A DNA stretch of 64,000 bases from Aquipuribacter hungaricus (GTDB taxonomy: Bacteria; Actinomycetota; Actinomycetes; Actinomycetales; JBBAYJ01). The translations under genes and the position numbers were made by a program. The notes under the pieces are model-generated. The model saw only the letters and a list, made by a program, of their open reading frames with translations. It did not search any database and was not told the origin of the DNA. The DNA lies in contig NZ_JBBEOI010000002.1 in assembly GCF_037860755.1 (NCBI RefSeq), positions 1-64,000 of the forward strand, in the 5' to 3' direction. This document shows positions 1 through 8,895 of this stretch, piece after piece (the stretch's first letter is position 1; each line of letters begins with the position of its first letter).

Positions 1-1
1 C

Positions 2-1414
2 AGCCACGCCGACGCCGCCGACGCCCTCGAGGCCTGCCGCCGCGCGGCCGGGCCGTGGCGGCGGCTCCCCTTCGACGAGCGCGCCGCGGTGCTGCTGCGC
101 GCCGCGGACCTGCTCACCGGGCCGTGGCGGGCGCGGATGAACGCCGCCACCATGCTCGGGCAGTCCAAGACCGCCCAGCAGGCCGAGATCGACGCCGCCT
201 GCGAGCTGGCCGACTTCTGGCGCTTCAACGTCCACTACGCCCGCCGGCTGCTGGCCGAGCAGCCGCCGGAGAACTCGCCGGGGGTGTGGAACCGGCTCGA
301 CCACCGCCCGCTCGAGGGCCCGGTGTACGCGATCAGCCCGTTCAACTTCACCGCCATCGCCGGCAACCTGTCCACGGCGCCCGCCCTCATGGGCAACACC
401 GTGGTGTGGAAGGCCGCCCCGACCCAGACCCTCGCGGCGGTCGTCCTCATGGACCTGCTGCGCGAGGCCGGGCTCCCGGACGGCGTGGTCAACCTGCTCA
501 CCGGCGACGGCGTGGTGGTCAGCGACGTCGTGCTCAGGGCCCGGGACCTGGCCGGCATCCACTTCACCGGGTCGACCACGGTGTTCCAGAGCCTGTGGCG
601 CACGGTGGGCGAGAACATCTCCTCCTACGCGGCCTACCCGCGGCTGGTCGGCGAGACCGGGGGCAAGGACTTCGTCGTCGCCCACGCCAGCGCCGACCCC
701 GGGAGCCTGGTGACGGCCATGGTGCGGGGCGCCTTCGAGTACCAGGGCCAGAAGTGCTCGGCGGCCAGCCGGGCCTACGTGCCGGCCTCGCTGTGGCGGG
801 CCGGGGTCCGCGACGAGCTCGCCGCCATGACGGAGTCCATCACCTACGGGCCGGTCGACGACCTGTCGAACTTCGGCGGCGCCGTCATCGACGACCGCTC
901 GTTCGCCCGCAACACCCAGGCGATCGACCGCGCGCGGCAGACGCCCGGCATCGACGTGCTCGCCGGCGGCACCTACGACGGCTCCGAGGGGTACTTCGTC
1001 CGCCCCACGGTGCTCGTCGGTGAGGACCCCACCGACGAGATCTTCACGACCGAGTACTTCGGCCCGGTCCTCGGCGTCCACGTCTACGACGACTCCGTGC
1101 CCGGCGGCTGGGAGGCGATGCTCGCGCAGATGGAGTCCGTCACCGACTACGGCCTCACCGGCGCGGTGTTCGCCCGCGACCGGTACGCGGTCCACGAGGC
1201 GACGAGCGCGCTGCGGTTCGCCGCGGGCAACTTCTACGTCAACGACAAGCCGACCGGCGCGGTCGTCGGGCAGCAGCCGTTCGGCGGCGGGCGGGCCTCG
1301 GGCACCAACGACAAGGCCGGCGCCGTGCACAACCTCATGCGGTGGGTGTCCCCGCGCACCATCAAGGAGACGTTCGTCGCGCCGACCGAGCACCGCTACC
1401 CGCACATGGGCTGA
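2..1414 (+). CDS. pruA: L-glutamate gamma-semialdehyde dehydrogenase (1-pyrroline-5-carboxylate dehydrogenase), 5'-truncated by window edge
   Basis: This enzyme oxidises glutamate-5-semialdehyde to glutamate with NAD+, the last step of proline breakdown, in the cytoplasm. About 470 residues are visible in the frame that starts at base 2; the family usually has about 540, so roughly 70 N-terminal residues lie outside the window. The aldehyde dehydrogenase landmarks are clear: PFNFTAIAGN, KAAPTQ, the LTGDG loop, HFTGST, the catalytic glutamate in GETGGKD and the nucleophile cysteine in YQGQKCSAASRAY. The C-terminal PFGGGRASGTNDKAG and the end RYPHMG are typical of the actinobacterial enzyme. 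It ends 30 bases before the convergent diguanylate cyclase gene. It supplies glutamate, the substrate of the NAD-GDH encoded nearby, which is a functional link but not a shared operon. Confidence 0.95.
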   Translation, partial: SHADAADALEACRRAAGPWRRLPFDERAAVLLRAADLLTGPWRARMNAATMLGQSKTAQQAEIDAACELADFWRFNVHYARRLLAEQPPENSPGVWNRLDHRPLEGPVYAISPFNFTAIAGNLSTAPALMGNTVVWKAAPTQTLAAVVLMDLLREAGLPDGVVNLLTGDGVVVSDVVLRARDLAGIHFTGSTTVFQSLWRTVGENISSYAAYPRLVGETGGKDFVVAHASADPGSLVTAMVRGAFEYQGQKCSAASRAYVPASLWRAGVRDELAAMTESITYGPVDDLSNFGGAVIDDRSFARNTQAIDRARQTPGIDVLAGGTYDGSEGYFVRPTVLVGEDPTDEIFTTEYFGPVLGVHVYDDSVPGGWEAMLAQMESVTDYGLTGAVFARDRYAVHEATSALRFAAGNFYVNDKPTGAVVGQQPFGGGRASGTNDKAGAVHNLMRWVSPRTIKETFVAPTEHRYPHMG

Positions 1415-1444
1415 GCGCCGGGCGGGACAGGCCGGGCCGGGCCG

Positions 1445-3184
1445 TCAGTCCGCGACGACCCGGTCCCGGCCGCGCCGCTTGGCGCGGTAGAGGTTCTGGT
1501 CGGCGTGGCTCAGCAGCGAGCGGTGGGAGCGGTCGCCGACCTCCCCGAGCTCGCCGACCGCCAGGCCGGCCGACACGGTGAGGGTGATCGTCGAGCCGCC
1601 GGTGCGGACCTCGGCGGCGGCCACCGCGCGGCGGACCTCCTCGAGCACCTCGACCGCCCGGCCCTGGGCGTCGTCGCCGCGGGCGCCGAGCACCACGGCG
1701 AACTCCTCGCCGCCGATCCGGAACAGCCGGGCGCGGGGGTCGACCTCGGCCAGGCGCCGGCTCATGGTGCCCGCCGCCACGCGCAGCACCTCGTCGCCGA
1801 CCAGGTGCCCGTGGACGTCGTTGACCACCTTGAAGTGGTCGAGGTCGAGCAGCGCCAGGCACGTGGGGCCGCCGTCGGTGGCGACCTCGGCGAGCGCGTC
1901 CTCGAAGGCGAGCCGGTTGCCGATGCCGGTGAGGACGTCCTGGCGGGCCAGGTGACGGGCGTGCCGGCTGTCCTCGCGGGCCAGGTCGCGCTCGGCCTCC
2001 GCCCGCTCCCGCAGCACGTCCGCGGCGGCCATGGACGCGGTGTTGCGGAGCCGGACGTCGCGGCTGCGCCCGGAGTGGCGGACGTACTCCTGCAGGGCGC
2101 TCATCGCCTCGCGGTACCGGCCGAGCGCCTCCAGGCAGTCCGCGACCAGGTACCAGGAGGTCAGCTGGAACGCCGTGGTGATGACGCCCTCGCCGGCGAC
2201 GACCTCCTGCAGCGGGGCCAGCGCCTCCTCGTGCCGGCCGAGAGCGACGAGCAGCTCCCCGACCAGGGCCTGGCAGCGGACCACGTGGTCGGGCTCGCCC
2301 AGGGCGGACGTGAGCCGCAGCGCGGTGCTCGCCAGGTCCAGGGCGCCCTCGAGGTCCCCGCGCAGCTGGGCGGCCCGGGCGGCGGCGTAGGTGGCGTGGC
2401 GGCTGTTGGACACGACCGGGTCCCGCCCGGCGGCCGCGAGACCGGCCTCGGTCGCGGTGCGGGCCCAGCGCTCGACGTCGCCGACCAGGCCCGGGCGGCG
2501 CTCGTCGGGGGCGGGCTCGACGCCGTCCGGGCGGGACAGCCACAGCCCGGCCACCGTCACGGCGGTGGAGTGGATCTGCTCCAGCTGCTCGGGGTCGCCG
2601 AGCTCGAGGGAGTCCGGCAGCGCGGCCGTGAGCAGCGACAGCGCCCGCTCCGCCTCCCCGAGGTCCAGGAGGATCTCCGCGAGGCCGATCCGCACGGCGA
2701 CGCGCACCACGGCCGAGCGGCCGGGGTCGGCGCCGGGGTCGCCGTCGAGGATGTCCAGCGCCTGGGTGAGGGTGCTGACCTGCTGCTCGATCCGGCCCTC
2801 GAAGCCCTCCCAGATCGCCCGGCCGTTGAGGACGAGGGCCGCGAGCAGCGGGTCCGAGCGGGGGTCGACGATCTCGGCGGCCTGCTGCAGGTCCGCCAGG
2901 GCCTTGGGCTCGTTGCGGTAGTGCCGCTGGGCGGAGCGGGCGTAGATGAACCAGGCGCGCCAGTGCCGCAGGTCCACGCCGGGGTCGACGTCCGCGGCGG
3001 CGTGGCCGTCGCGGTCCGCGCGCTCCAGCCGCTGGAGCGTGCGGGTCATGAGCTCGTCGGCGGCCAGCGGGTCGTCCGCCAGCAGCGACCGGGCGCGCGA
3101 CTCGGCCTCCGTCAGCCCCTGGACGTCGAGCAGCCCCGGCCGGGCCGGGCCCGCGGTCGGGTCCGGCGCGCCCCCGGTGCTCAC
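1445..3184 (-). CDS. TPR-like repeat diguanylate cyclase (GGDEF protein)
   Basis: A 579-residue cytoplasmic protein with no membrane segment. Residues about 60-400 are alpha-helical, Ala/Leu-rich and show tetratricopeptide-like patterns such as ALGRHEEALAPLQEV and ALGRYREAMSALQEY. A GGDEF domain follows (about 410-577): DVLTGIGNRLAFED, the metal-binding LLDLDHFKVVND and the active-site GGEEF at about 491-495. The GGEEF variant is normal for active cyclases, so synthesis of cyclic di-GMP from GTP is inferred. No RxxD inhibitory site is visible just upstream of GGEEF (the residues are PRARLFRI), so simple product inhibition at the I-site is not expected. The start follows a good fit to the family but the first 25 residues are low complexity. 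It is convergent with pruA, and the DUF2505 gene lies just upstream on the same strand. Confidence 0.9.
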   Translation of the reverse strand: MSTGGAPDPTAGPARPGLLDVQGLTEAESRARSLLADDPLAADELMTRTLQRLERADRDGHAAADVDPGVDLRHWRAWFIYARSAQRHYRNEPKALADLQQAAEIVDPRSDPLLAALVLNGRAIWEGFEGRIEQQVSTLTQALDILDGDPGADPGRSAVVRVAVRIGLAEILLDLGEAERALSLLTAALPDSLELGDPEQLEQIHSTAVTVAGLWLSRPDGVEPAPDERRPGLVGDVERWARTATEAGLAAAGRDPVVSNSRHATYAAARAAQLRGDLEGALDLASTALRLTSALGEPDHVVRCQALVGELLVALGRHEEALAPLQEVVAGEGVITTAFQLTSWYLVADCLEALGRYREAMSALQEYVRHSGRSRDVRLRNTASMAAADVLRERAEAERDLAREDSRHARHLARQDVLTGIGNRLAFEDALAEVATDGGPTCLALLDLDHFKVVNDVHGHLVGDEVLRVAAGTMSRRLAEVDPRARLFRIGGEEFAVVLGARGDDAQGRAVEVLEEVRRAVAAAEVRTGGSTITLTVSAGLAVGELGEVGDRSHRSLLSHADQNLYRAKRRGRDRVVAD

Positions 3185-3205
3185 CCGCCCCGGACCGCCC
3201 CGGGA

Positions 3206-3688
3206 TCAGCCATCCTGGGCGGCCCAGGCGCGGTAGGTGTCCACCTGGGCGTCCAGGGCGGCCTCGAGGGCGGGCAGCACGGCCTTCTCGATCTTGCCGC
3301 CGATGAGCGGCACCTTGGCGGTCACCTGGCCGCTGACGACCTCGACGGCGCCGGTGCCGTCCGGGCGGACGACCGTGGTCGAGGTCGCGCCCACGGGCGC
3401 ACCCTCGACGACGAGGCGGACCTCGCCGTGGCGCGACCCGGCGGCGTCGGCCTCGGCCTGCCACGTGGTGGTCTCGACCAGCGTGATGGTCTGCCCGGTG
3501 AGCTTCCGCGCGAAGTCGGGGAAGCGGTCGGTGGGCATGGTGCGGCGCACGACCGTCGTGAGGCCGTCCACCTGCACGTCGTGCTCGACGGCGCCGGTGC
3601 GGCGGCACAGCGCCTCGAGGTAGCCGGCGTCGCACCTCGCCCGGACGACCTGCTGCGGGGCGACCGGCCAGCGGAGCGTCTGCTGCAT
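3206..3688 (-). CDS. DUF2505 domain protein (SRPBCC/START-like fold)
   Basis: A 160-residue protein read from MQQTLRWPVAPQQVV. The open frame continues upstream, but that extension overlaps the divergent glutamate dehydrogenase promoter and has no family resemblance, so the ATG at 3688 is preferred. The sequence matches the actinobacterial DUF2505 pattern: an N-terminal strand, CDAGYLEALCRRTGA, LTTVVRRTMPTDRFPDFARKL, TTWQAEADAAGSRHGEVRL and GQVTAKVPLIGGKIEKAV. The family is assigned to the START/SRPBCC lipid-binding fold; the ligand is unknown. It lies 21 bases upstream of the GGDEF gene on the same strand and could be cotranscribed with it, which would be a positional link only. Confidence 0.8.
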   Translation of the reverse strand: MQQTLRWPVAPQQVVRARCDAGYLEALCRRTGAVEHDVQVDGLTTVVRRTMPTDRFPDFARKLTGQTITLVETTTWQAEADAAGSRHGEVRLVVEGAPVGATSTTVVRPDGTGAVEVVSGQVTAKVPLIGGKIEKAVLPALEAALDAQVDTYRAWAAQDG

Positions 3689-3776
3689 GTCCACGTCCGG
3701 CACCGTAATGCAGCGGGGGCCGCCGGTCAGCCTGGAGCCGTGGCCGGGGTCGGGCGGCAGGTCTACGGTCGGCGCC

Positions 3777-6700
3777 ATGGTGGACCGACGAGCGACGCTG
3801 CTCACCGAGGCCGGGGCCGTGGCCGCCGACCGCGGCTGCTCCGAGGGCGACCGGCTGCTCGTGGCCGGCTACTTCGCGGACGTGTCCGACGCGGACCTGC
3901 TGCCGCGGGACCCCACCGACGTGGCCGGCGCGGTGCTGGCCCACCGCCGCCTCGCCGAGCACCGCCCGCCGGGGCACACGCGGGTCCGGGTGCTCACCCC
4001 GACCGTGGCCGACGACGGCTGGACCACCCCGCACACCGTCGTGCAGGTGGTCACCGACGACATGCCGTTCCTCGTGGACTCCGTCGTCAACGAGCTGAGC
4101 CGCGCCGGGCGCGGCATCCACCTGGTCGTGCACCCGCAGGTCGTCGTGCGGCGCGACCGCGCCGGCGCGCTGCTGGAGGTCCTCCAGGTGACGCACGGCG
4201 AGACCGACCCCGACGAGGTGGACAGCTCGGTCCTCGTCGAGTCGTGGATCCACGTCGAGGTCGACCGGAGCACCCCGGCGGACGGCACCGGCGCGCCGGA
4301 CGGGCAGGGCGACGAGGGGGCCGAGGCCGCGGACGGCGGCCCCGAGGCGGACGCGGCGCTGGGACGTGCGCTGCAGGACGTGCTCGCCGACGTCCGTGCC
4401 GCCGTCGAGGACTGGCCGGCCATGCAGGCCCGTGCCCGGGCCGTGGCCGAGGACGTCGAGGCGCTGCCCCGGCGGCTGCCGGAGGGCGCCCTCGACCCGG
4501 GCGACGCCGCCGAGGCGGCGCGGCTGCTGCGCTGGCTCGCCGACGAGCACTTCACCTTCCTCGGCTACCGGGAGTACGCGCTGCGGCCGGGGGCGACGCC
4601 GGACACCGCGGTGCTGGAGTCCCTGCCCGGCACCGGCCTCGGCGTGGCGCGCGACGCGGGCACCGAGCCCACCGTCAACCGGCTGAGCGCCGACGTCACC
4701 GCCCACGCCCGCCGCCACGACGTCCTCGTCCTCACCAAGGCCAACAGCCGTGCCACCGTCCACCGCTCGACGTACCTGGACTACGTCGGGGTCAAGGTCT
4801 ACGACGAGACCGGCGAGGTGGTGGGGGAGCGGCGCTTCCTCGGCCTGCTGAGCTCCGCGGCGTACACCCAGAGCGTCGCCTCGGTGCCCGTCGTGGACCG
4901 CAAGGTCGCCGCGGTGCTCGCCACCAGCGGGTTCGGCCCGCGCAGCCACTCCGGCAAGGACCTGCTGACGATCCTCGAGACCTACCCGCGCGACGAGCTC
5001 TTCGCCGCCGACGTGGAGACCCTCACCCGGATCAGCCTCGGCGTGCTCCAGCTGCAGGAGCGGCGCCGCACCCGGCTGTTCGTCCGCCACGACGCCTTCG
5101 GTCGCTACGTGTCCTGCCTGGTCTACCTGCCGCGAGACCGGTACACCACGAAGGTCCGCCTGGTCATGCAGGAGCTGCTGCTCGAGGCCTTCGGCGGCAC
5201 CGCGGTCGAGCACTCCGCGCGGGTGTCGGAGTCGGTGCTCGCGCGGCTGCACTTCGTCGTCCGCCTGGCCACCCGCGGGGTGCGCGCCGACGTCGACCTG
5301 GCCGCGGTCGAGCAGCGCCTCGTCGAGGCCACCCGGACGTGGGAGGAGGACCTCGCCGACGGCCTCGCCGCCCGGCTGGGCGAGGCGGAGTCGGTGCGGA
5401 TGAGCCGGCGCTGGGCCGGAGCGCTGCCCGAGGCCTACAAGGAGGACGTCGCCCCCCGGGTCGCGGTCGGCGACCTGGTCCGGCTGGAGGCGCTCGAGGC
5501 GGGCCGCGGCGCGTCGCCCGACCTGGACCTGCTGCTCTACACCCCGGTCGGCACCCCGGCCCGGCACTCGCGGCTGAAGATCTTCCGCAGTGAGCCGCTC
5601 GGGCTGTCGGAGGTGCTGCCGTTCTTCGACCACCTCGGCGTCGAGGTCGTCGACCAGCGGCCGTACCACCTCCTCAGCGAGCCGGCCGGGGCCGACGGGC
5701 ACGCCGGCGGGACCGCGCCGGTGCCGGTGGACCACTGGGTGTACGACTTCGGCCTGCGCCTGCCCTCGGTCGCGGTGCAGCCGGGCACCACGACCGACCC
5801 GGCGCGCCTGGCCCGGCGGTTCACCGACGCCTTCGTGTCCGGCTGGACCGGCACGAGCGAGTCCGACCGCTTCGACCGGCTCGTCCTGCGCGCCGGCCTG
5901 ACGTGGCGCCAGGTGGTCGTGCTGCGGACCTACTGCCGCTACCTGCGCCAGACCGGGACCACGTTCTCCGAGGAGTACATGGCCGGCGTGCTGGGGGCCA
6001 ACCCCGAGGTGGCCCGCCTGCTCGTCGCGGTGTTCGAGACCCGCTTCGCCCCCGACCGCTTCGCCCAGGCCGAGGGCCAGCGCCCGTCGCCGGCCCGCCT
6101 GGGCGCCGGCGAGCGCGCCGTCGCCGCCGTCGCCCGGGCGCTGGAGGACGTCGACAACCTCACCCACGACCGGATCCTCCGCGCGCTGCTGGCCACGGTC
6201 GCCGCCACCCAGCGGACGAACTTCTACGCCGACGGCCCCGGCGGCCGGCCCAACCCCACGGTCGCGGTCAAGCTCGACCCCCGCCAGGTCCCGGACCTCC
6301 CCGAGCCCCGCCCGGCGCACGAGGTGTGGGTCTGCGGGCCCGACGTCGAGGGCGTGCACCTGCGCTTCGGCGCCGTCGCGCGGGGCGGGCTGCGCTGGTC
6401 GGACCGCCACGAGGACTTCCGGACCGAGATCCTCGGCCTGGTCAAGGCGCAGCAGGTGAAGAACGTCGTCATCGTCCCCACCGGCGCCAAGGGCGGGTTC
6501 GTCGGCAAGCGGCTGCCCGACCCGGCCGTCGACCGCGACGCCTGGTACGCCGCCGGGACCGAGTGCTACCGGACCTTCGTGCGGGCGCTGCTCGACGTCA
6601 CCGACGACCGCGACCTGTCCACCGGTACCGACCCCGCCCCGGTCGTCCCGCCGCGCGACGTGGTCCGCCACGACGGGGACGACTCCTACCTGGTCGTCGC

Positions 6701-8822
6701 CGCCGACAAGGGCACGGCCGCGTTCTCCGACGTCGCCAACGCCATCTCGCTCGAGCGCGGGTTCTGGCTCGGCGACGCGTTCGCCTCCGGCGGGTCCAAG
6801 GGCTACGACCACAAGGCGATGGGCATCACCGCGCGCGGGGCGTGGGAGTCGGTCCGGTTCCACTTCGACGAGCTCGGCGCCGACGTGGACACCGACCCGT
6901 TCACCGTGGTCGGCGTCGGCGACATGAGCGGAGACGTGTTCGGCAACGGGATGCTGCTGAGCCGCGCGATCAGGCTCGTCGTCGCCTTCGACCACCGGCA
7001 CGTCTTCATCGACCCCGACCCGGACCCGGCGACCTCCTACGAGGAGCGGGAGCGGCTCTTCCGGCTGCCGCGCAGCTCGTGGGCGGACTACGACACCGCG
7101 CTGCTGTCCGAGGGCGGCGGCGTCCACAGCCGGGCGGCCAAGGCCATCACGCTGCCGGCGAAGGCCGCGGCCGCGGTCGGCCTGCCCGAGGAGGAGGTGA
7201 CGCTGACCCCGACCGAGGTCATCCGGGCCGCGCTCACCGCCCCGGTCGACCTGCTGTGGAACGGCGGGATCGGCACCTACGTCAAGGCGTCCTCGGAGAC
7301 CCACGCCCAGGTCGGCGACAAGGCCAACGACGCGCTGCGCGTGGACGGGCGCGACCTGCGCTGCCGGGTGGTCGGCGAGGGCGGCAACCTGGGCCTCACC
7401 CAGCGCGGCCGGATCGAGGCGTCGCTCGCGGGCGTGCGGGTCAACACCGACGCCATCGACAACTCCGCCGGCGTCGACACCAGCGACCACGAGGTCAACA
7501 TCAAGATCCTGCTCGACCGGGTGGTGGCCGAGGGCGACCTCACCGGCCGCCAGCGCGACGCCCTGCTCGTCGACATGACCGACGACGTGGCCGCCGCGGT
7601 GCTGCGCCACAACGTCGACGGCAACGTCCAGCTCGGCAACGCCCGCCACCAGGCGGCAGAGATGCTGCCCGTCCACCGGCGGCTGGTCGGCTGGCTCGCC
7701 GGCACCGGCGCGCTGGACCCGGCGCTGGAGGCGCTGCCCGACGACACGGTCTGGGACGAGCGCGCCGCCGCCGACCGCGGCCTGGTCTCGCCCGAGCTCG
7801 CGGTCGTGTCCGCCTACGGCAAGCTCGTCCTCACCCGGCAGCTGCTGGAGTCGACGGTGCCCGACGAGCCCTGGAGCCAGGGCTACCTCGTCGACTACTT
7901 CCCGCACCGGCTGCGCGAGACCTACCCCCGGCAGGTGCTCGCCCACCCGCTGCGCCGCGAGATCGTCGCGACGTCGCTGACCAACGCCATCCTCAACTCG
8001 TCCGGGACGACGTTCGTGTTCCGGCTCGGGGAGGAGCTGAGCGCCAGCGCCGACCGGGCGGTGCGGGCCTGGGCGGTGGCGCGCGAGGTGTTCGGCCAGG
8101 CGGAGTGGCACCAGGCCGTCGACCAGCACGCCGCCCACCTGCCCACCCCGGTGCGGCTGGAGCTGCTGCTGGCCTTCCGCCGGCTGCTCGACCGGGCCTG
8201 CCGGTGGTTGCTGCAGAACAGGCCGGACCCGCTGGACGTCGAGGCGGAGACCGCCCGACTGGCCCCGGTGGTGCAGGGGCTGCGCGGCCGGCTCGCGGAG
8301 TGGGTCACGGGCGTCGAGGGCCGGCAGGTCGTCGAGCGGTCCGAGGCGCTGCGCGCCCTCGGCGTCCCGGACGCGCTCGCCGACCGGGCGGCCGGCTTCC
8401 TCGAGGAGTTCTGCCTGCTCGACGTCGCGGAGATCTCGCTGCGCGAGGACGAGGACCCGGCCGACGTCGTCGCGGTGTACTTCGCGCTGTCCGACCGGTA
8501 CGCCGTGGACGGGGTGCTCAGCCGGATCACCGAGCTGCCCCGCACCGACCGCTGGCAGGCGCTGGCCCGCGCAGCCCTGCGCTACGACCTGTACGCCGCG
8601 CTCGAGGAGCTCACGACCGTGGTGGTGCGGACCTCGCACGAGCACGACGCGGTCGCCCGGATCTCGGAGTGGGAGTCGGCGAACACCGCGGCCCTGGACC
8701 GGGCCCGCCTGGTCCTCGACGAGGTGCAGCGGCTGCCCGGGCGCGACCTGGCGCCGCTGTCGGTGGCGCTGCGCACGCTGCGCAGCGTGGTGAAGTCCGG
8801 CTCCGCGGACGACGCCCGGTGA
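3777..8822 (+). CDS. gdh: NAD-specific glutamate dehydrogenase, 180-kDa class
   Basis: This enzyme oxidatively deaminates glutamate to 2-oxoglutarate and ammonia with NAD+, in the cytoplasm. The protein has 1,681 residues from the ATG at 3777, which gives the usual N-terminus; an earlier in-frame ATG at 3687 would add 30 residues overlapping the neighbouring start. The long N-terminal region has ACT-like segments (DDMPFLVDSVVNEL). The catalytic core carries FGAVARGGLRWSDRHEDFRT, VKNVVIVPTGAKGGFVGK and the dinucleotide-binding VVGVGDMSGDVFGNGML, followed by NGGIGTYVKASSE and GEGGNLGLTQRGRIE. The length and motif order are those of the GDH180 enzymes of Streptomyces and Mycobacterium, which are allosterically regulated. 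Upstream pruA makes glutamate. A histidine kinase gene starts 73 bases downstream. Confidence 0.97.
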   Translation: MVDRRATLLTEAGAVAADRGCSEGDRLLVAGYFADVSDADLLPRDPTDVAGAVLAHRRLAEHRPPGHTRVRVLTPTVADDGWTTPHTVVQVVTDDMPFLVDSVVNELSRAGRGIHLVVHPQVVVRRDRAGALLEVLQVTHGETDPDEVDSSVLVESWIHVEVDRSTPADGTGAPDGQGDEGAEAADGGPEADAALGRALQDVLADVRAAVEDWPAMQARARAVAEDVEALPRRLPEGALDPGDAAEAARLLRWLADEHFTFLGYREYALRPGATPDTAVLESLPGTGLGVARDAGTEPTVNRLSADVTAHARRHDVLVLTKANSRATVHRSTYLDYVGVKVYDETGEVVGERRFLGLLSSAAYTQSVASVPVVDRKVAAVLATSGFGPRSHSGKDLLTILETYPRDELFAADVETLTRISLGVLQLQERRRTRLFVRHDAFGRYVSCLVYLPRDRYTTKVRLVMQELLLEAFGGTAVEHSARVSESVLARLHFVVRLATRGVRADVDLAAVEQRLVEATRTWEEDLADGLAARLGEAESVRMSRRWAGALPEAYKEDVAPRVAVGDLVRLEALEAGRGASPDLDLLLYTPVGTPARHSRLKIFRSEPLGLSEVLPFFDHLGVEVVDQRPYHLLSEPAGADGHAGGTAPVPVDHWVYDFGLRLPSVAVQPGTTTDPARLARRFTDAFVSGWTGTSESDRFDRLVLRAGLTWRQVVVLRTYCRYLRQTGTTFSEEYMAGVLGANPEVARLLVAVFETRFAPDRFAQAEGQRPSPARLGAGERAVAAVARALEDVDNLTHDRILRALLATVAATQRTNFYADGPGGRPNPTVAVKLDPRQVPDLPEPRPAHEVWVCGPDVEGVHLRFGAVARGGLRWSDRHEDFRTEILGLVKAQQVKNVVIVPTGAKGGFVGKRLPDPAVDRDAWYAAGTECYRTFVRALLDVTDDRDLSTGTDPAPVVPPRDVVRHDGDDSYLVVAADKGTAAFSDVANAISLERGFWLGDAFASGGSKGYDHKAMGITARGAWESVRFHFDELGADVDTDPFTVVGVGDMSGDVFGNGMLLSRAIRLVVAFDHRHVFIDPDPDPATSYEERERLFRLPRSSWADYDTALLSEGGGVHSRAAKAITLPAKAAAAVGLPEEEVTLTPTEVIRAALTAPVDLLWNGGIGTYVKASSETHAQVGDKANDALRVDGRDLRCRVVGEGGNLGLTQRGRIEASLAGVRVNTDAIDNSAGVDTSDHEVNIKILLDRVVAEGDLTGRQRDALLVDMTDDVAAAVLRHNVDGNVQLGNARHQAAEMLPVHRRLVGWLAGTGALDPALEALPDDTVWDERAAADRGLVSPELAVVSAYGKLVLTRQLLESTVPDEPWSQGYLVDYFPHRLRETYPRQVLAHPLRREIVATSLTNAILNSSGTTFVFRLGEELSASADRAVRAWAVAREVFGQAEWHQAVDQHAAHLPTPVRLELLLAFRRLLDRACRWLLQNRPDPLDVEAETARLAPVVQGLRGRLAEWVTGVEGRQVVERSEALRALGVPDALADRAAGFLEEFCLLDVAEISLREDEDPADVVAVYFALSDRYAVDGVLSRITELPRTDRWQALARAALRYDLYAALEELTTVVVRTSHEHDAVARISEWESANTAALDRARLVLDEVQRLPGRDLAPLSVALRTLRSVVKSGSADDAR

Positions 8823-8895
8823 GCGGCGACGTGCACGGGGCCGCCCGGGTGACCCCGCGTGGTCGTGCCGCGGCCGGCCACGGCACCCTGGGGCG

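Noticed and set aside
3687-3776. 30-residue N-terminal extension of NAD-GDH
   Set aside because: It overlaps the start of the divergent gene, is Pro/Gly/Ser-rich and not typical of the family; the ATG at 3777 fits better.
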